64,000 nt of DNA, from the NCBI GenBank assembly GCA_028551475.1, contig CM052356.1, forward strand, positions 28,113,884 to 28,177,883, written 5' to 3'. This document shows positions 1-13,395 of the stretch, piece by piece; within the stretch, counting starts at the first letter, position 1, and each line of letters begins with the position of its first letter. The notes beneath the pieces were generated by a model, which searched no databases, had not been told where the DNA came from, and was given only the letters and a program-made list of their open reading frames with translations. This DNA is from Casuarina equisetifolia. Taxonomy: Eukaryota; Streptophyta; Magnoliopsida; Fagales; Casuarinaceae. Both the position numbers and the translations under genes were made by a program.

Positions 1-1620
1 TCCCTCACAGACTTTACCAGCATAAAGTCAGTAAAAGTATGTTTCAACCATGGACAATTGATATCTGCTGGTGGCTGAGATCGTTGGACTTCCCACAAAA
101 AGATAAAACAAAACCATATGTGAGTTAGGTGTTGAAAAATGAGACAAGCTGCATTTTGTATTAAAAAAAAAACCATACTAAATCAACTATTAGCATAATA
201 TTAACAGAGATACCAGAACTACACAAATTAATAGTAATTTCTGAATTTGATTATGAACATCTCGTAAAATAAAAGTTCATGGCTTGCAAGTGCTCAATCT
301 GACACGATGAGATGGCCCTGAAGGCCTTCTTAGCAAGTTCTGGTATGAAAATGCAGAACTACCTTGGTTTTCGGTTTTGGCCTTTGTGCTATCTTCTTCG
401 CATCGTTCGAGGATTAGCATCCACCGACTGGATTCTACACGCTTTGACAATTCGAAATTTACCTCAGCTTCCTGCCAAAAACAGGAACGTCTCAGTGTTT
501 TGGCTTTCTTTTCTATTTTTCAACTCGTTTTCGGTCGGCGACCATGTAGAAAAACTATTACTTTTCAACAGGAAAGTAAATTCAAACCATCGAGCGACGC
601 CCTGGCGGCCTAGCCTACGCCATAGGCCTGGAACCTTGTCATCTTCGACGTTCTGTCAATCACGAAATCTTGAATATGGATTCAAACGTTACTGAATGGG
701 CAGCCTGCAGTTTTGTCAATTTCTCCGGCCAACTTTGGCATGCCTGACAGGAAACTTTCAGCTTCTGAAAACACGTGCAGTCGGAAGAAGAGTTCCTGAA
801 AACTTTGTCTATTTATTATGTATGTCTTTTATTTCATAAAATGGGCTTGGAACCAAAGAATACCTGGAGTCCTTCGTATTTATTTAAGCTATGATGAAGC
901 AATGAAGGACAATGACATGTAGAGAGACAAAAATGTAAGCGTAAAGGTCGCGGTGTATGAATGGAATCATTTCTGATACCTCAGAAATGGTTCTTCTAAG
1001 AGGGAAAAGAGGAGAGGACCCGCCACGGGAAGCTTTCTGCTGAAGACATCCTTTGAGTCAAATTTAGAGCTTCTCACATGATTGCGACTGTTGGGGCTAA
1101 TGAAATGGTAAAAGAACAGACTACAGTTGTAATCCCATACAGTGATGATTTTTGACCTCGTGATTTCCATTGTAGGACCACCGAAATAGTGTCCACAGTA
1201 ACCCTCCAAATCTGACTTTCGGTAGAGCTACTGTGATTGGATTGCAGGTGGGCAAAGAATAGATTAAGCTCTTGCTCTACCTCAAATGGCTCCGCAAAAG
1301 AGACAGACAGAGAGACAGAAAGGGAGATGTTTAAAGACCTTTCTTTGATAAGTGATAAGTAAGCATCAGCCTTGCATTAGAAAAAGCAGAAAGAAATCAT
1401 AAAGAGAAGAAAAGCAAAAGTTAATGAAACACGGATTCCAGAGAGCCTTCTCTCAGGCTTTGCTGCTTGATTGATGATGGTATACGCCCACGATCCCAAC
1501 AAGAAGACAAACCAGAGCCCACCCAACAGTCCCGTAAAACAAGAAAAAAGAAAACAAATGGAAAACTGACCTACAAAGACAAATTCTATTCTCTCCACTA
1601 GCTCAAAAATGACTTCCTGG
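1..1620. other. Intergenic, no gene recognised
   Basis: Only short, unrelated open frames occur on both strands, with no recognisable domain, splice structure or homology that I can name. The right part is presumably the upstream region of the RING-H2 gene. I saw no clear TATA box at a convincing distance. Confidence 0.5.
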
Positions 1621-1658
1621 CTTCCCTCTCTCTCCGTCTCTCTCTCTCTATCTGTCTA
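1621..1658 (+). repeat. CT-rich tract in the RING gene leader
   Basis: A run of CTCTCT-type dinucleotides lies about 120 bases before the RING-H2 start codon. Pyrimidine-rich CT tracts are common in plant core promoters and 5' leaders, so this may be part of the transcription start region, but nothing proves it. Confidence 0.6.
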
Positions 1659-1775
1659 AAAGCTTGAGCATCGCTACGATTCGGGAAGCCATTATTCCTT
1701 CCTTGACTCTCTAAAATCCATACGCAGACAAGAAAGACACAAACTTTGTATCTGTTGGGAGAGTCTCAAGAAATC

Positions 1776-4700
1776 ATGCCTGTTCTTGGAGACGCTTCAA
1801 CGATGGGGGAGCAAATGAAATGGAGGAGACCCAGAAGCCAATTCCAACAACCCATTTCGGTGGCAGATCCTCCGAGTCCAAACCCGCAAATCCCTTCTAT
1901 TATCCAATCTACTCGCTGCAAATCCAGCATCTCCTCGTTTCTCCTCTCCACCTTCTCCTCCACCTCCACCGCAAACGAAACCACACCCAACCCGGATGGC
2001 AACAACAAGAAAAAGAACAACTTTGCCTCAGCAAAGTTCAGAGGCCTGGGTTGCACAGCCTCAGCATCGCAGCAGGTGTCGGTGCCGGCGGTAATTCGGG
2101 ACTCCGCGGACTGGGAGGGAAAGAGGAGCAGGAAGAAGAAGAAGAAGACGAAGAATAAGAATTTCAACAGCAACAACAGTAACAACAAGGACAGGGAGAG
2201 TAGCAAGAACCATCATGGAGGAGTGGGAGATGTTTCCAATCCTCTAAATTGTATGGATGTGCAAGATGTTTGGTGTGGCCCCGGAATTGGGTTTTCGGCG
2301 GAGGATTGTGTAGTGGCAAGGAGGAATGCGTCCACGGGGAGGGGCAAGATTGATGGCGAGAAGTTGAGTCATAGGGAGGTAAATATTCTTTCTATCTTCA
2401 TCACCTCAGGCATGGATGCGGAATTTATCTAATTTTACTGGGCATGGATATATGTGATTCCTTATTATTTCTTTTCTATATGTTGATGTTCCTTTTGTTT
2501 CCTTTTTGGGTGCCGGGGCTGTATGCCAGTCTTTTTTCTGGGAGTTCATTTTGTATTGAAACGTCTGTTCTTTAGGTGACTGATCTGGGTTTGCTGCACG
2601 TATGGTGGTCTTGATCATTATGCCATTTAGCATAGATTAATTGATTTTTTTCTTTTTTGTACGTGCAAATTTGCTTGCCTAAATCCACCATTTTTTCTTT
2701 GTTTTCTATTCCTTAAAAAAGAACATAAAAAATAAAAGAAAGGACGGATCTTTGGGGTAAAATTAATCATCCAAAAGAAGGGAAAGAACAATAGAAAAGG
2801 CCAAGACCTTGTACTCTACCTGTATGCAGACCCATATTCTTTTATAGAGAGTGGTTTTGGAGTGGCCTACCGTAAATAAGTTCTGAATTGACAAAAAATT
2901 CTGATCAAGATTTCCCATAAGCTTTTGATTATTTCTGCTAATCTAAACTAATTTTTTAGTAACTGTTGATTTGAAAACAATGAGCGAGATTTTAAGAAAT
3001 CTGCTGGATATAACGTTTTTGGATTTCAGCGTTAGAGTTGCTTTGGGGTTTTCCTTTTCAAATTAGGTTTATCCTTATAGTTTAAGGGTTTATCACCTTG
3101 CTCTACCAATCTCTGTTCTTTTGAACTCCATTTCTTGACGGCAACTTTGTTTGTGAAACATTTTAGTTATGGTTTCTTGAATTACATTTTAGTGAGGGAA
3201 TCTGACTTTTCTTCGAATATTTTTAGCAATTTCATATTCCTAAGTGGGCCTTACTTCTCTGTTTGAAAATTGACTTGCTTGTTTATGGCACTTCATCATG
3301 TTTTTGTTGTTCATTATGGCCTTGATCTTAATGTCATTATGTTTGTCAGTGTGATGTTCTGTGTTCTCTGCAACTAAGTCATTGTTATTCTTTTTCCTCT
3401 TTTTTTCTTGTGTTTTTTGGGGCAACATGTGCATGTATGAATTGCATGGTTGTAGATGTAAATTGTATTCTTTCATGAATTTTTTGTTGTGGCCCCGAGT
3501 TATATTAGGAACCATCTAAATTAGGAGACTCTGATATGGAACTTTGTAAAGTAATTTGGTAATTGAGTTAGAGTGAAACATTCTCTTGCTTTCTGTTTGA
3601 CTTATTCTTGACTTGAAGGCGTGATTTTTATTATGGGTTTCTCTCAAGTTCTCTTCCTAGTGGTCTTGTTTTCAACTTGCTTGATAGTGCTTCATCCATG
3701 TTTGCAGCGTCCTTTCTCAAGGCGGGCAGTGAACCCTGAACCTATCTCATTTGTAGATTCTGACCCTGACTTTCCTGGTCCAGAAGTTATTGGAACTAGG
3801 TATTACCGTCATGCACGCCATCCTTCTCCTGAGGGCATTGCTGAGGTTTGTACATGCTCTATTTATATTTCAGTTAATGTATTTCTTTAAGGTGTTGATT
3901 TTTTTATTTGTTTATTCTTTACCCATAACACTTGCACCCTTATCAGCCTTACTTTTTGAGTTGATGGGATTGGCACAGCTTAAATTTGGTTGGTTATTGT
4001 TTTGTTGCAAGTAGTTGCTTCCTCTAAATCGTTTATCTAGTTATTGGATTTTGTTTGGGCTGCTAAACTGTAAAGCTTGGATTTGTATATAAGGAGCTCG
4101 CAACCATATAAATCTTGAGGGTTTGCGTTACCAAAACAAACGTGTTTTGGTGATATAAGGGTTACTCATTTATTTGTTGGTAGAATCACACCAGAAGATG
4201 CTTAATATAAGTTAGAGATGTTGCTGTTTAATGTGCGTTCTTATGAGCCGCTTTACAGTTGATTTCTTTTGAAATATACAATTTGCTAAAAGCTCTGTGG
4301 TGTGGTAGTGACATCTTTTTCTGTTATATTATGGAAGAACAGCCTCAGAAATTTTCTGAGATGTAAATTAAATGTGAAGTACACATTTTGGCTTGTTGGA
4401 TGAGTCTGACCACTGTCTCAAGGTATCTCATATATGAAGTGGGAAATTATTACATATCCTTAAAACTCAGTCAACTAATTTGGTTTCCTATCTTTAGTGA
4501 ACTGTTGAAAGCTTATGGCAGTTTTACACAGTTTTGTTGCTGGAGAAGAGATAAAGAGAGAAGGATTCTCATGGATATGTTTAAAATGGTTATAAAGCTT
4601 TTTAGTTGTTGTGACTTATTTTAAATATTTGTCCATGAAACTTAAATCAATTTTCTTTTAGATGAGAAATGATCTTCAATTCCCAGTACCACTTTCTATA

Positions 4701-6520
4701 TCTAAGACCTAACTTTCAGTATGTGGATATGCTTTTTGTTTGCAAACTAGTAACAGAAAAGTTGAATGTCTATTCATGTGGCATTTCCATTTCATGTCTG
4801 TTTTCAGAGCCATGTTGTTTTATAAAGCTATTGTCCTATTCCTTAAGGCTCTAGAGTGCTTCATTGTATAATTTTGTTAGCAGCTTGAAATGCTAGAGGT
4901 TTAACACGTTGATTCATTTATTGTTTATTCTGGATTTGTCGTGTGCTTTTAGTTACCAACATTTTTTCCATTTTGTAATGATCACACACTTCAATTTTTT
5001 TAGCTTGGAGACTAATTTATTAGGTGACATAGTCAATCAAAGCTAGTTGTTTGTCCTTAGAATTAGAATCTGGACAAATTTTTCTTCACAAGTAGGTTTT
5101 TTGTTAGGTTCTTTTAACATCTGCAAAGATCTTGAACCTTTCTCTAATTTGTTATCTAGTAATGTAATTTGCAGCTCTAGAAGTAAGGTATTACAACTTT
5201 CGAAGTAGAAGGGGTTTTGCATATAACTATCTGTTCTAGAAGCTTCCTATCAGAAACTAATTTCCATTTAATAGTCCAAGCTAGCTAAGGCTGTTGTTCG
5301 CCTAGTTACAATGAATTCCTTTGTGGAGTCATTGATTTGAAGAGCAATTGAAATTCTTTGCATTAAGAATATTGGATATAAAGGTGATAAGGGCATGCGG
5401 GGAGATGCATGAAGATAATCCTGATCAAGTATTATTGTAATATAAGTCAGCAATATATGTTTTTAAGTGGCATGTGTGTTCTTAAAATGATCTGAGAGGA
5501 TTAAACAATTGTTTCTGTAATAGTTGAATAATTGTCTTGTAAGTTTAAAATATGTGGTTTGTGGGGGTGCTTGGCTGAAAGTAAATTTGGAACTTGACTA
5601 GCAGTTTAGTATTGTGCCCCTGCAACTCTTAAAGGGTGTTTTGTTATGTTGATGGGAATGTAGATTAGTTGTTGGCACAATAACATAGAGGGTAGATTTG
5701 TCAGCATAGATAGATCCATTCTCCTTTTATTTTGTCTATAATTTCCTGTTCTTTATGTATGTATGTACTTATATCTATTTATCTGATACATAATAACTGA
5801 TGGAATTCTATAAGTCGTTGCTCCTTTGACTAGAGATGTAAAATTATGGATCTAATGAGTATAAAATGTTTATGAGGTGGTATATGTAATCGGTATGCGA
5901 TGGTGCAGATTATGATGCTCCAAAATGGTCTGCTGATGGGGGGAAGATTTGACATGCATGACCGATATAGGGACTGGAGACTTGATGTGGACAATATGAC
6001 ATATGAGGTGCGTTGTTTTCTGTATAAACTACACTTTCAATTCGTGTTTTTCCACGTTATGCTTTGGTCCCCTTATATCAACCTTATCCGTGTTGATCTC
6101 ATCGTGTGCATTATATCATAAATACCCTTGTTTTTTGCATTACAAATAGGAATTGCTTGAGCTTGGTGATAGAATTGGCTATGTGAGTACTGGATTAAAA
6201 GAAGAGGAAATAGGTCGCTGCCTCAGGAGAATTAAGCTCTCACTTGTGAGTGATCTGTCACTACATTTGTCTAAGCAAGTAGAGAGGAAGTGCAGCATCT
6301 GTCAGGTTGGCTTTCAATGACTTGTTTCATTTTCTGAATCCATGTTATTTTCAATCGAGATGGGTGCCTCAAATCTTGTCTGTGCATGTAGGAGGAATAT
6401 GAAGCAGAAGATGAGGTGGGTAAGCTGGATTGTGGACACGGTTATCACCTACACTGTATAAAACAGTGGCTGGCACAGAAAAATTGTTGCCCTGTCTGTA
6501 AGACTGAAGTGCAGGGTTGA
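1776..6520 (+). CDS. RING-H2 E3 ubiquitin-protein ligase (MBR/HIP1-like)
   Basis: Likely E3 ubiquitin ligase that recruits an E2 through a C-terminal RING-H2 finger. Exons: 1776-2378, 3708-3845, 5909-6007, 6150-6305, 6392-6520; all introns are GT-AG and every junction is phase 0, giving 374 aa. The ATG at 1776 is the first in frame; 1803 (MGEQMKW) is an alternative. The N-terminal half is low-complexity (Ser/Pro/Asn-rich) with a Lys-rich nuclear-localisation-like stretch at residues 116-129. A conserved helix region (RIGYVSTGLKEEEIGRCL) precedes the finger: CSIC at 328-331, C346, H348, H351, C354, CPVC at 365-368, the C3H2C3 spacing of RING-H2. Only the RING is conserved enough to call; the substrate is unknown. 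Intron 2 is about 2 kb. The gene converges with the hydrolase gene, as in the Arabidopsis pair At1g73760/At1g73750 (from memory). Confidence 0.9.
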
Positions 6521-7817
6521 TTAGACTGGTAACGCGCTTACCATGCCCTCCTCATCAATGCTGGTGGTTTTTGGATACTGTTTCTTTTTCTTTACCCCCC
6601 TCTATGTTGTATAGATATCAATTCCTCCAATACATGGTGAAGATGATTCTTTGGTGTGAAGCTTGGCCCTTATTTGCTTGTTTCAATACAACGGGCTTCT
6701 GTGGCAATTGATCTCTTTCATGTCAACCGAGATTACACGTAATTTAGTAGGGATCTTTGATATGATATACTGTGTAATACATTTGTTCTTCTCCGAACAA
6801 TATCAAATTTGGTAGATGCTTGGGTTGCGATGCCTCTATTCAAAATTCTATTTTCAACATTGTTCTACTTCTTCATGCTCGCAAACTGCAACTATATCTT
6901 CAGTATGATGCATAATTTTTCCACTTTAGTTATCACGCTACGAGCTCTTTTCCAGATGATGATACTTATCTTTACCGGAACAGTGCTGTAGGATAAGCTC
7001 AGGATGCAATTTTTGTTCTTCCTCTCGTTGGATGTGCTTACTAAGACAAGAAGCCCCAACGTTTTTCTCCAATAAGAGGTTAAAAAATTTGTCAAATGAC
7101 AAAGCTGCCGCTTATAAAATCAACACTCACTACCCCCTTATAGAAAAGACAACTTTATTTTTATTTCTAAAGTTCAAATATCGTTAGTGCACTATTGAAT
7201 CACGAAGCCAATATTCAAATGAAATTAGAACTCAGATTTTTTCTTTTCTTTTCACATCAGGTATTTCGGTCACTTTATTCGTTCTTTCTAAAGGATTCAC
7301 AAGTGATTTTCGAACACAAACTAAATCTGGGAGTTGGAATTAAGGGCGAGTTACAACCTCTCAATGTTTGATTAAGGTTTCGTGCACATGATACGCTACA
7401 ATGCCGTACACCTTTTGTCCATATACCTTTCAAGCAAAGGAAGGAAAGAAGGTATAAAGTGATTAGATGGAAAAATTCAATTATTTATTTCCATACAAGA
7501 AGTTGTAAATGAACGAAGAACTAACGATAAACCAGAAGTTGCACACACTAACATGCACCATTGCGCCTCTAGACACCTAATTCTTGAACATGGTACACTT
7601 TTGATACGGTAATGTTATTGTGATTGAATTAATTGATTTAGCTTTCAGTTTTATATTGTGCTATCAACTTTATCACTGTACGTATTTGAAGTAGATACAC
7701 ATATGAAATTCCCCTATACCTCCTATGCATACATATGTTTTATCAGGATTTTCAAGGAACCTCCTCTTTTCGGGCATCCATATCTAACTTTCTATACTGA
7801 CCAAAGAAGATGAGAAA
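6521..7817. other. Convergent intergenic region (two 3' ends)
   Basis: About 1.3 kb separates the stop codons of two convergent genes and presumably holds both 3' UTRs and poly(A) sites. It is AT-rich and no coding frame in it is convincing. Confidence 0.5.
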
Positions 7818-10800
7818 TCAAGAATTGTCATGACGGTTGAGAAATTCAATTATACATGGATACACTTGATCCGCTGCCTGCATCAAAGTAGAGAGAGGAA
7901 GGAACAATCAAAACAACCTATTACCAGAAAATAGAAAAAGAAAAGAAAAAGAAAAAGAAAAGATGAACCGATTGAATTTTCCATTAAGTGGAGAAAATTT
8001 TATCAGCAAACGATAATAAGCAGCTTACTCATACCAGGCAACTACCCACTAGATCGTAGTGACCATAATGTGGACCTCCAGGTTCCCCCAAAACTTTGTA
8101 AGAAACCAAATCTTCAGAAATCAACTTCACCGTTTCTGCTCCATTTATGCCAATCATCATAGGTTCCAGAGGAAAAAAGACAAAAGAAAGAAAGAGAAAA
8201 GGTAAGGGAGTTAATTGAAAACCGGAAGCCTATCATAGCCGCAAATATATGAACTTAATCCTACCATAGAAAAGAAAAAAGAAAAAGAAAAAGAAATAAT
8301 CCTACCATAGACAGCTTCAGGTGGACAAATTAGGTCTTGGTCTCCTGCAAGTGCTAGGACAGGGACATTGCTTCTGGGTAAGTAAGCCTTGTAGAAGAAA
8401 GATCCGTTTCTGTCGCATAAACCACCCTCTGCGAATGCTGTTGTTAGCTGTAAGAGAAGCTTGGAAGGTACTGTACCTGCAACGTGCATTATTGTGAAAC
8501 TTTAGCCTACTGCCACATAATAGGGAGGGACAGAAATTGCAAAAGCAATGCACACACTGAGTTACGATGAGAAATGGTTTGAGGAGAGATTAGTTACTTC
8601 AGAATGCCAAACTTCAGCTAAAAGTAGCACTAAAGAATTCTGCAGAAACTCATTGATGACAAGAAGTTCGTTGTCATGGACCAACTTCAGAAGAAAGTAT
8701 CAAAACAGGTCGGAAAAAGCCACTCAATAAATGAAACTTCATACAAGAGACGCATTAGTGACTAAGATTACTAGTTATCAGAATATAAAAGGGAATTAAA
8801 ATGGACAGCTTCGTGGATTTTGAGCATATTATCCAAGGTAACAGATCACGGGGGCCTTGGATGGGCAAGGAACAATCAAAAACCATGGTTGGTCTGAACA
8901 ACAGGAAAATATATTGTTCAGAAACTGACGGTGGGGGTTAATGCTCTCCCCCTGCAAAATCCTGTCTCCCAGGCTTAGAATCCTAGATACCCTCCAAACA
9001 GAAGGTATCAAATGGCAAGACAGGCCGCGGACAAAGGGTCACACCGAAGTTTAAGCTCTTTTGCTGAGTGATGGCCAGAATTGCACTTCAGATACTTTGT
9101 GCCTGTGCTAGAAATTGACAGAATTGTTGTTCCCTTAGAATGAACTACAATAGCAATAGGTCAAATTCAAAGTTTTGGTCGCACCAGAAACAAGTGTAGT
9201 TATAACCTATAAGAGAATATCGGCTCCGTAATGGCATTCACTCGCACACAACCCAGCATTTTAGAGCTCGTTGTCTTACTGAGGTAACAGCAAAATAAAA
9301 TTTCATTGGGTACAGCTAAGTGCAACTTCCTTACTATTCAATTATAAGATGCAGGAAAGAGAAGTGAGGGCAGACAAAAATAATCATTTGGGTGGTTGAC
9401 AGTGGAGCAAAGGTGGGTTAAAACATGGACAGGCATGCCTTATCATTCAAGAGGATGGATTGAGGTGTTGATCCCACGTCTCCCGGGTAGGAGTAATACC
9501 AAGGATAACAGGGGATATGTAACTCCGCAACTCACAGGACTGCAAAAAGTCATTTTTGCATTACTCCAGTCTTTTACCATTATTAAAGAGAGAAGAACAA
9601 GGAGTAAAGCAAATGGCTGTCCGGCTTTCAGATTCTTTTTGAATGTATATTTGTTGAAGTAATTAACTATGGGGGAGGGCTTAAAGGGTTTATTCATATC
9701 GCAATAGTGGGCACATGTTTCCTCCAGACAGGCAGATTCTCTAAGTAAGTAATATGCCTCTTGGAGGATGCAGTAGAACATCAGGTCATCCTTTGTCGTT
9801 GAATGTCCCAGCCCCAATTTAGAGAGAGAACTTCCGTTGCCGCGGGCAAGTGAGAACCATTCAAGTGGAGGGGTTGAGATGGCCATGTGAAAACTATCGT
9901 TCATAGCAGACAGTTAAGAATACAATAGATATCCTCCACTAGCAGCCTTGTATCAGGTGAACAAGCCTCAGAAATGCCTCCACCGTCTATTTTATATTTT
10001 TCTCGCAGTATGAACATTGACCATGTAATACTGAAATGACAATGTAATTGCCAAATAATCATATTTGAGAACATTGCTAACCTGGAAAGTATCAAAGATC
10101 AAATCTCCTGAACATTAATAGCAATTTTCCAAATGCATTTTCATGCTTAGCCTTTGTGCAAAACGGTGATAGAAGATGCATTTTATACTTACAAAAGTTG
10201 TTGAAGACCAGCTTTTCAAATAACTCTGGATGCATCATATCCTGGGCAGAAATTAGCGTATTTAACCAAGACAAGACATAGGGTGAACGAGATGCAAGAG
10301 GACAAGCAGCAGCAAGGATTGGCCCAACTGGAAAAACGGGAACATTTAGAGCTTGTACAGGGTCAGCCTGTTTACCAAAATTGGACTCCGATCAGCTTTT
10401 CATGGTTACTAGTAGAAAGTTGTCTAATTCTCACAATGAAAAGTGGATTATTTGAAGAAAGTAGTCTTCTCTATCACTTGCCAGAGGTAAAAGTAATTTG
10501 AGTGCTGATTTCGAAGTTGTGTAGTCAAGTGATGATCCCAAAGTAGCAACTGAGATGAACCCAGAGTTCCTTCCTTCAAAACCTAGTTAATAGAAAATTT
10601 TAGCATGCGAGAGCAACCATCAAGAAAATGATACATCAAATGAGAACAACCAATTTTTTTGTCTGTTGGCAATTTATGGGGCTTAAAATCTGTGTATGTA
10701 AAAAGAATTTGAAATTTCACAAAAAGCCAATATCTGGGTAACAGAGCAAATTTTGCATCTAACTCAAATTTAAAATTTCTGACACTAATATGCGTGCAAT

Positions 10801-13052
10801 CAATGAAGTTTAGCCTTTCAACTTACAACATCGAGAGAGCATTGCATATAGCAAGATACCCCCCATTGAGTGACCAATGGCAAGCAACTTTCCATCCTTT
10901 GGTTTGCAACTGGTTCTTATGTATTCCATCTATGATAACAGAACTAAAAATTGAGAAACGTATCCAACAAGTATCTTCATAATTGGTAAGAAAGACAATG
11001 GAAGAATCAAATTTTCAACATTGAAGCTGAAATCAGAAAAGACAATAAAACAAGTGGTTAAATGTTAAGCCATTTATTCTTGAGTAATGTCACCTCACCG
11101 CTGCAGGCAAATCCTCTTTCAAGTAGTTATCAAAGTCCCACTCCTCCTTCATAACCAGATCAAGCTGTTTCAGGAATTCATCTAATGTAGTAGAAAAACG
11201 TTCTTGCAAGTCCAAAATCTGCGTGGGAATTGGTAGTTGACTTTCTTCAATGAAGGTTGTAAGCCTTCGACTCAAATCTCTAATTTGGCTAGCAATAGGA
11301 GATTCTTGCCCCATTCTAAAGAACCTACAAGTTTTTTTTCCATAATATCATTATATTGTTCACAGAATGAGCATATAAATTTGGTAAACCAGCAGTCAAT
11401 TAGCTGATAGAAACTTTTGCGTTCAATTTCTTTTTTTTAAAAAAAACTGCAAGTTTCTGCAACAGCAGCAGAAAAGATTCCATAAATTTGCTAACTAATT
11501 TCAGGTCATTAGATTTTAAAACAGCTTTCCCTATTGAGAATATGTCAGAATCTGTAAGAACAGTAGGTTTAGATGTAAAATGTCATACTGAAGGAAAAAC
11601 ACCTTCCATGCTTAACCGAAGAACCTATCATGGCATCAAGAGGTAACCCATCTTCCTCAAAGACCACTCCATGTGTGCTCAAACCAGAACCTCTAACTTC
11701 GAGAGTCCATGTATCAAATCCTTGGTCAGACATGTAGCGGGCAAAAGAGGACTGCACACAGGTTACAAAGCACCGCCATTTAGCCATAACAATAGTGAGC
11801 TGGAGAGGTTCACATAACAGTATCAAAAAGAATTTTCACCTATCTTTATTAGTTGACTAGTCATCCAAATGTAGCCCTATGATGTAGAAACTAATCAAAG
11901 TTTTAGAAAGAAATGAATTGTACTGGGAAAGCAATCAGGCTATGTGATTAGATGGAATACACAAGATGCTCGAATCTGCATTAAACACCAAACTCATAAG
12001 CATGGTGCTCTTACGTGCACATAGTGTGTGATCTGTGTAGACGTGAAGTATTAAGTAAAAACAAAAAGAAGAAGAAAGAGCTAATCTAAGGCTATGATTT
12101 CTACATTTTGAAAAAATAAAAAAGAAGCAGAGCTGAATTACCCCCGCTAACGTAAATTTCTATTTTTAGAACCCCCTTAGAGTCTTACCGGTCAAAACCA
12201 AAGAAAAATCCATTACCCTAAAAGCTTTAATAGCTTAATCTTTTTTTTTTTAATTACTGTATCAATGGACAAAAAGCATTTCAGCTTTGGCTCTTATTCG
12301 GGAAAAAGAAAAGTTTTTACTTATGGAATAGTGCAGAAGCTGTTCTGCACCCATAATATCATCTCTTCCCCTCTTCGATGAACTCGGAAGTAAATACAAT
12401 TAACCCATTTCTTCAACCACGCATCCATCAAGTTAATCGAATGTATTAACAAGAAAGAAGTAAAAAAATTTGTAGTCAAACACAAACGAAAAATAGGCTC
12501 AAAAAATAAAAATAAAAAGGGAAAATTGCGCAAAGCTGTATAGGAATATGGAGTCAAACTGACCTCAGGAGCAAGATCATATCCAATTGCATTCGTTGCA
12601 ACCCCTGACAACAGCAACAGCGGATGATTCCTCGGCCGTGCCTATAGATAATGAAAAATATACGCATGATATCATCTACATACATAAGTAGGTACAGGAA
12701 TACGATGGAAACGTGCCATACAGAGCACTGCTCAACACGGCGGAGGGAAAAAAAGAATGAAAAGAAAATTGTAAGGCTCCAGAGAGAGGACCCGAGGAGA
12801 AGGAAGGTAGCGCCAGAGAGCAAGGTTCCAATCGGTATTAGGGACAGAGACGTAGTGTAGCTCGTCGGCAGTACAGATCGCAGGCTTCTTACCGTTCCCC
12901 TTCGCCAAAGCGACACCGTATACCGCCCTCGGTCGCAGAGGCAGTACAGGGAAGAGCAGATTCGGGGCCCCAAAACGCCCCGGTCGTCTCCTCGGGAGCT
13001 GGCATAACCCGCTGGTGGCTCGAAGATCCGATCGGTAAACGAACATTTTCAT
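7818..13052 (-). CDS. Alpha/beta hydrolase, UCP031088-type
   Basis: Predicted serine hydrolase of unknown substrate. Ten exons on the minus strand: 13052-12792, 12641-12564, 11751-11603, 11324-11099, 10929-10827, 10582-10482, 10367-10193, 8476-8306, 8135-8035, 7877-7818. All phases match and give 474 aa. The nucleophile elbow GHSMGG puts the catalytic Ser near residue 259; GDQDLICPP (Asp 410/412) and GPHYGHYDLV (His 447) complete a plausible triad. The first ATG in the exon-1 frame is 13052 (MKMFVYRSD), and the following Arg/Pro/Leu-rich stretch could be a plastid transit peptide. Intron 6 (10368-10481) starts with GC (GCAAGT) rather than GT; a GT three bases further in breaks the frame. Intron 7 is about 1.7 kb. 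The family match is to the Arabidopsis At1g73750 type (memory). The fold call is firm; the function is not known. Confidence 0.88.
8257..8310 (-). repeat. Duplicated splice-donor segment around a purine tract
   Basis: The 13-base string AATCCTACCATAG occurs at 8257-8269 and again at 8298-8310, separated by an A/G-rich tract. On the minus strand it is the exon 8 donor of the hydrolase gene (CTATG then GTAGGATT), so two equivalent donors lie 41 bases apart. The upstream one (exon end 8306) keeps the reading frame. Confidence 0.75.
8484..10192 (-). other. Large intron 7 of the hydrolase gene
   Basis: About 1.7 kb between exon 7 (ends 10193, donor GTAAGT) and exon 8 (starts 8476, acceptor TTGCAG). 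It contains a 153-codon minus-strand open frame at 9443-9904 and shorter frames, none with a recognisable domain. It may contain old transposon sequence, but I cannot name a family. Confidence 0.55.
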
Positions 13053-13395
13053 TCTTAGTCGCTCGTTGTCGTCCGGATTTTTTGGACGCAATGTCTGGGA
13101 GTTGTTACTTTCTTGGCGCGGAGTCGAACGGATACACTGTGGGTCCCCGAGGAACGGTTTAACTTCCTAGGATACTTGTTTCTTTCTAGGCCCCGGGCTT
13201 GATCACGTGGACGATCTTATCCATTTGGTCTTCGTTCGTGTAAATAGGAATAAACCTCACTCATATGTTGTTTCAGTCACACCGGAAAGTTTGTCGCCGG
13301 TGTATATGACAACAAGAGGTGGCGCGGATAATTATTATGAACACAATAAATATATATATGTTTAAGATATATAGGGTGAGGTGTTTGAAGTTAGA

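Noticed and set aside
312-695. 127-codon plus-strand frame at the left edge
   Set aside because: Overlapping frames of similar quality, no motif, no support for transcription.
1766-2206. 146-codon minus-strand frame over RING exon 1
   Set aside because: Antisense shadow of the exon; the poly-Leu/Phe composition comes from the Lys codons on the other strand.
9443-9904. 153-codon minus-strand frame inside hydrolase intron 7
   Set aside because: No recognisable motif. It is skipped by a frame-consistent intron from exon 7 to exon 8. It could be old transposon sequence, but no family can be named.
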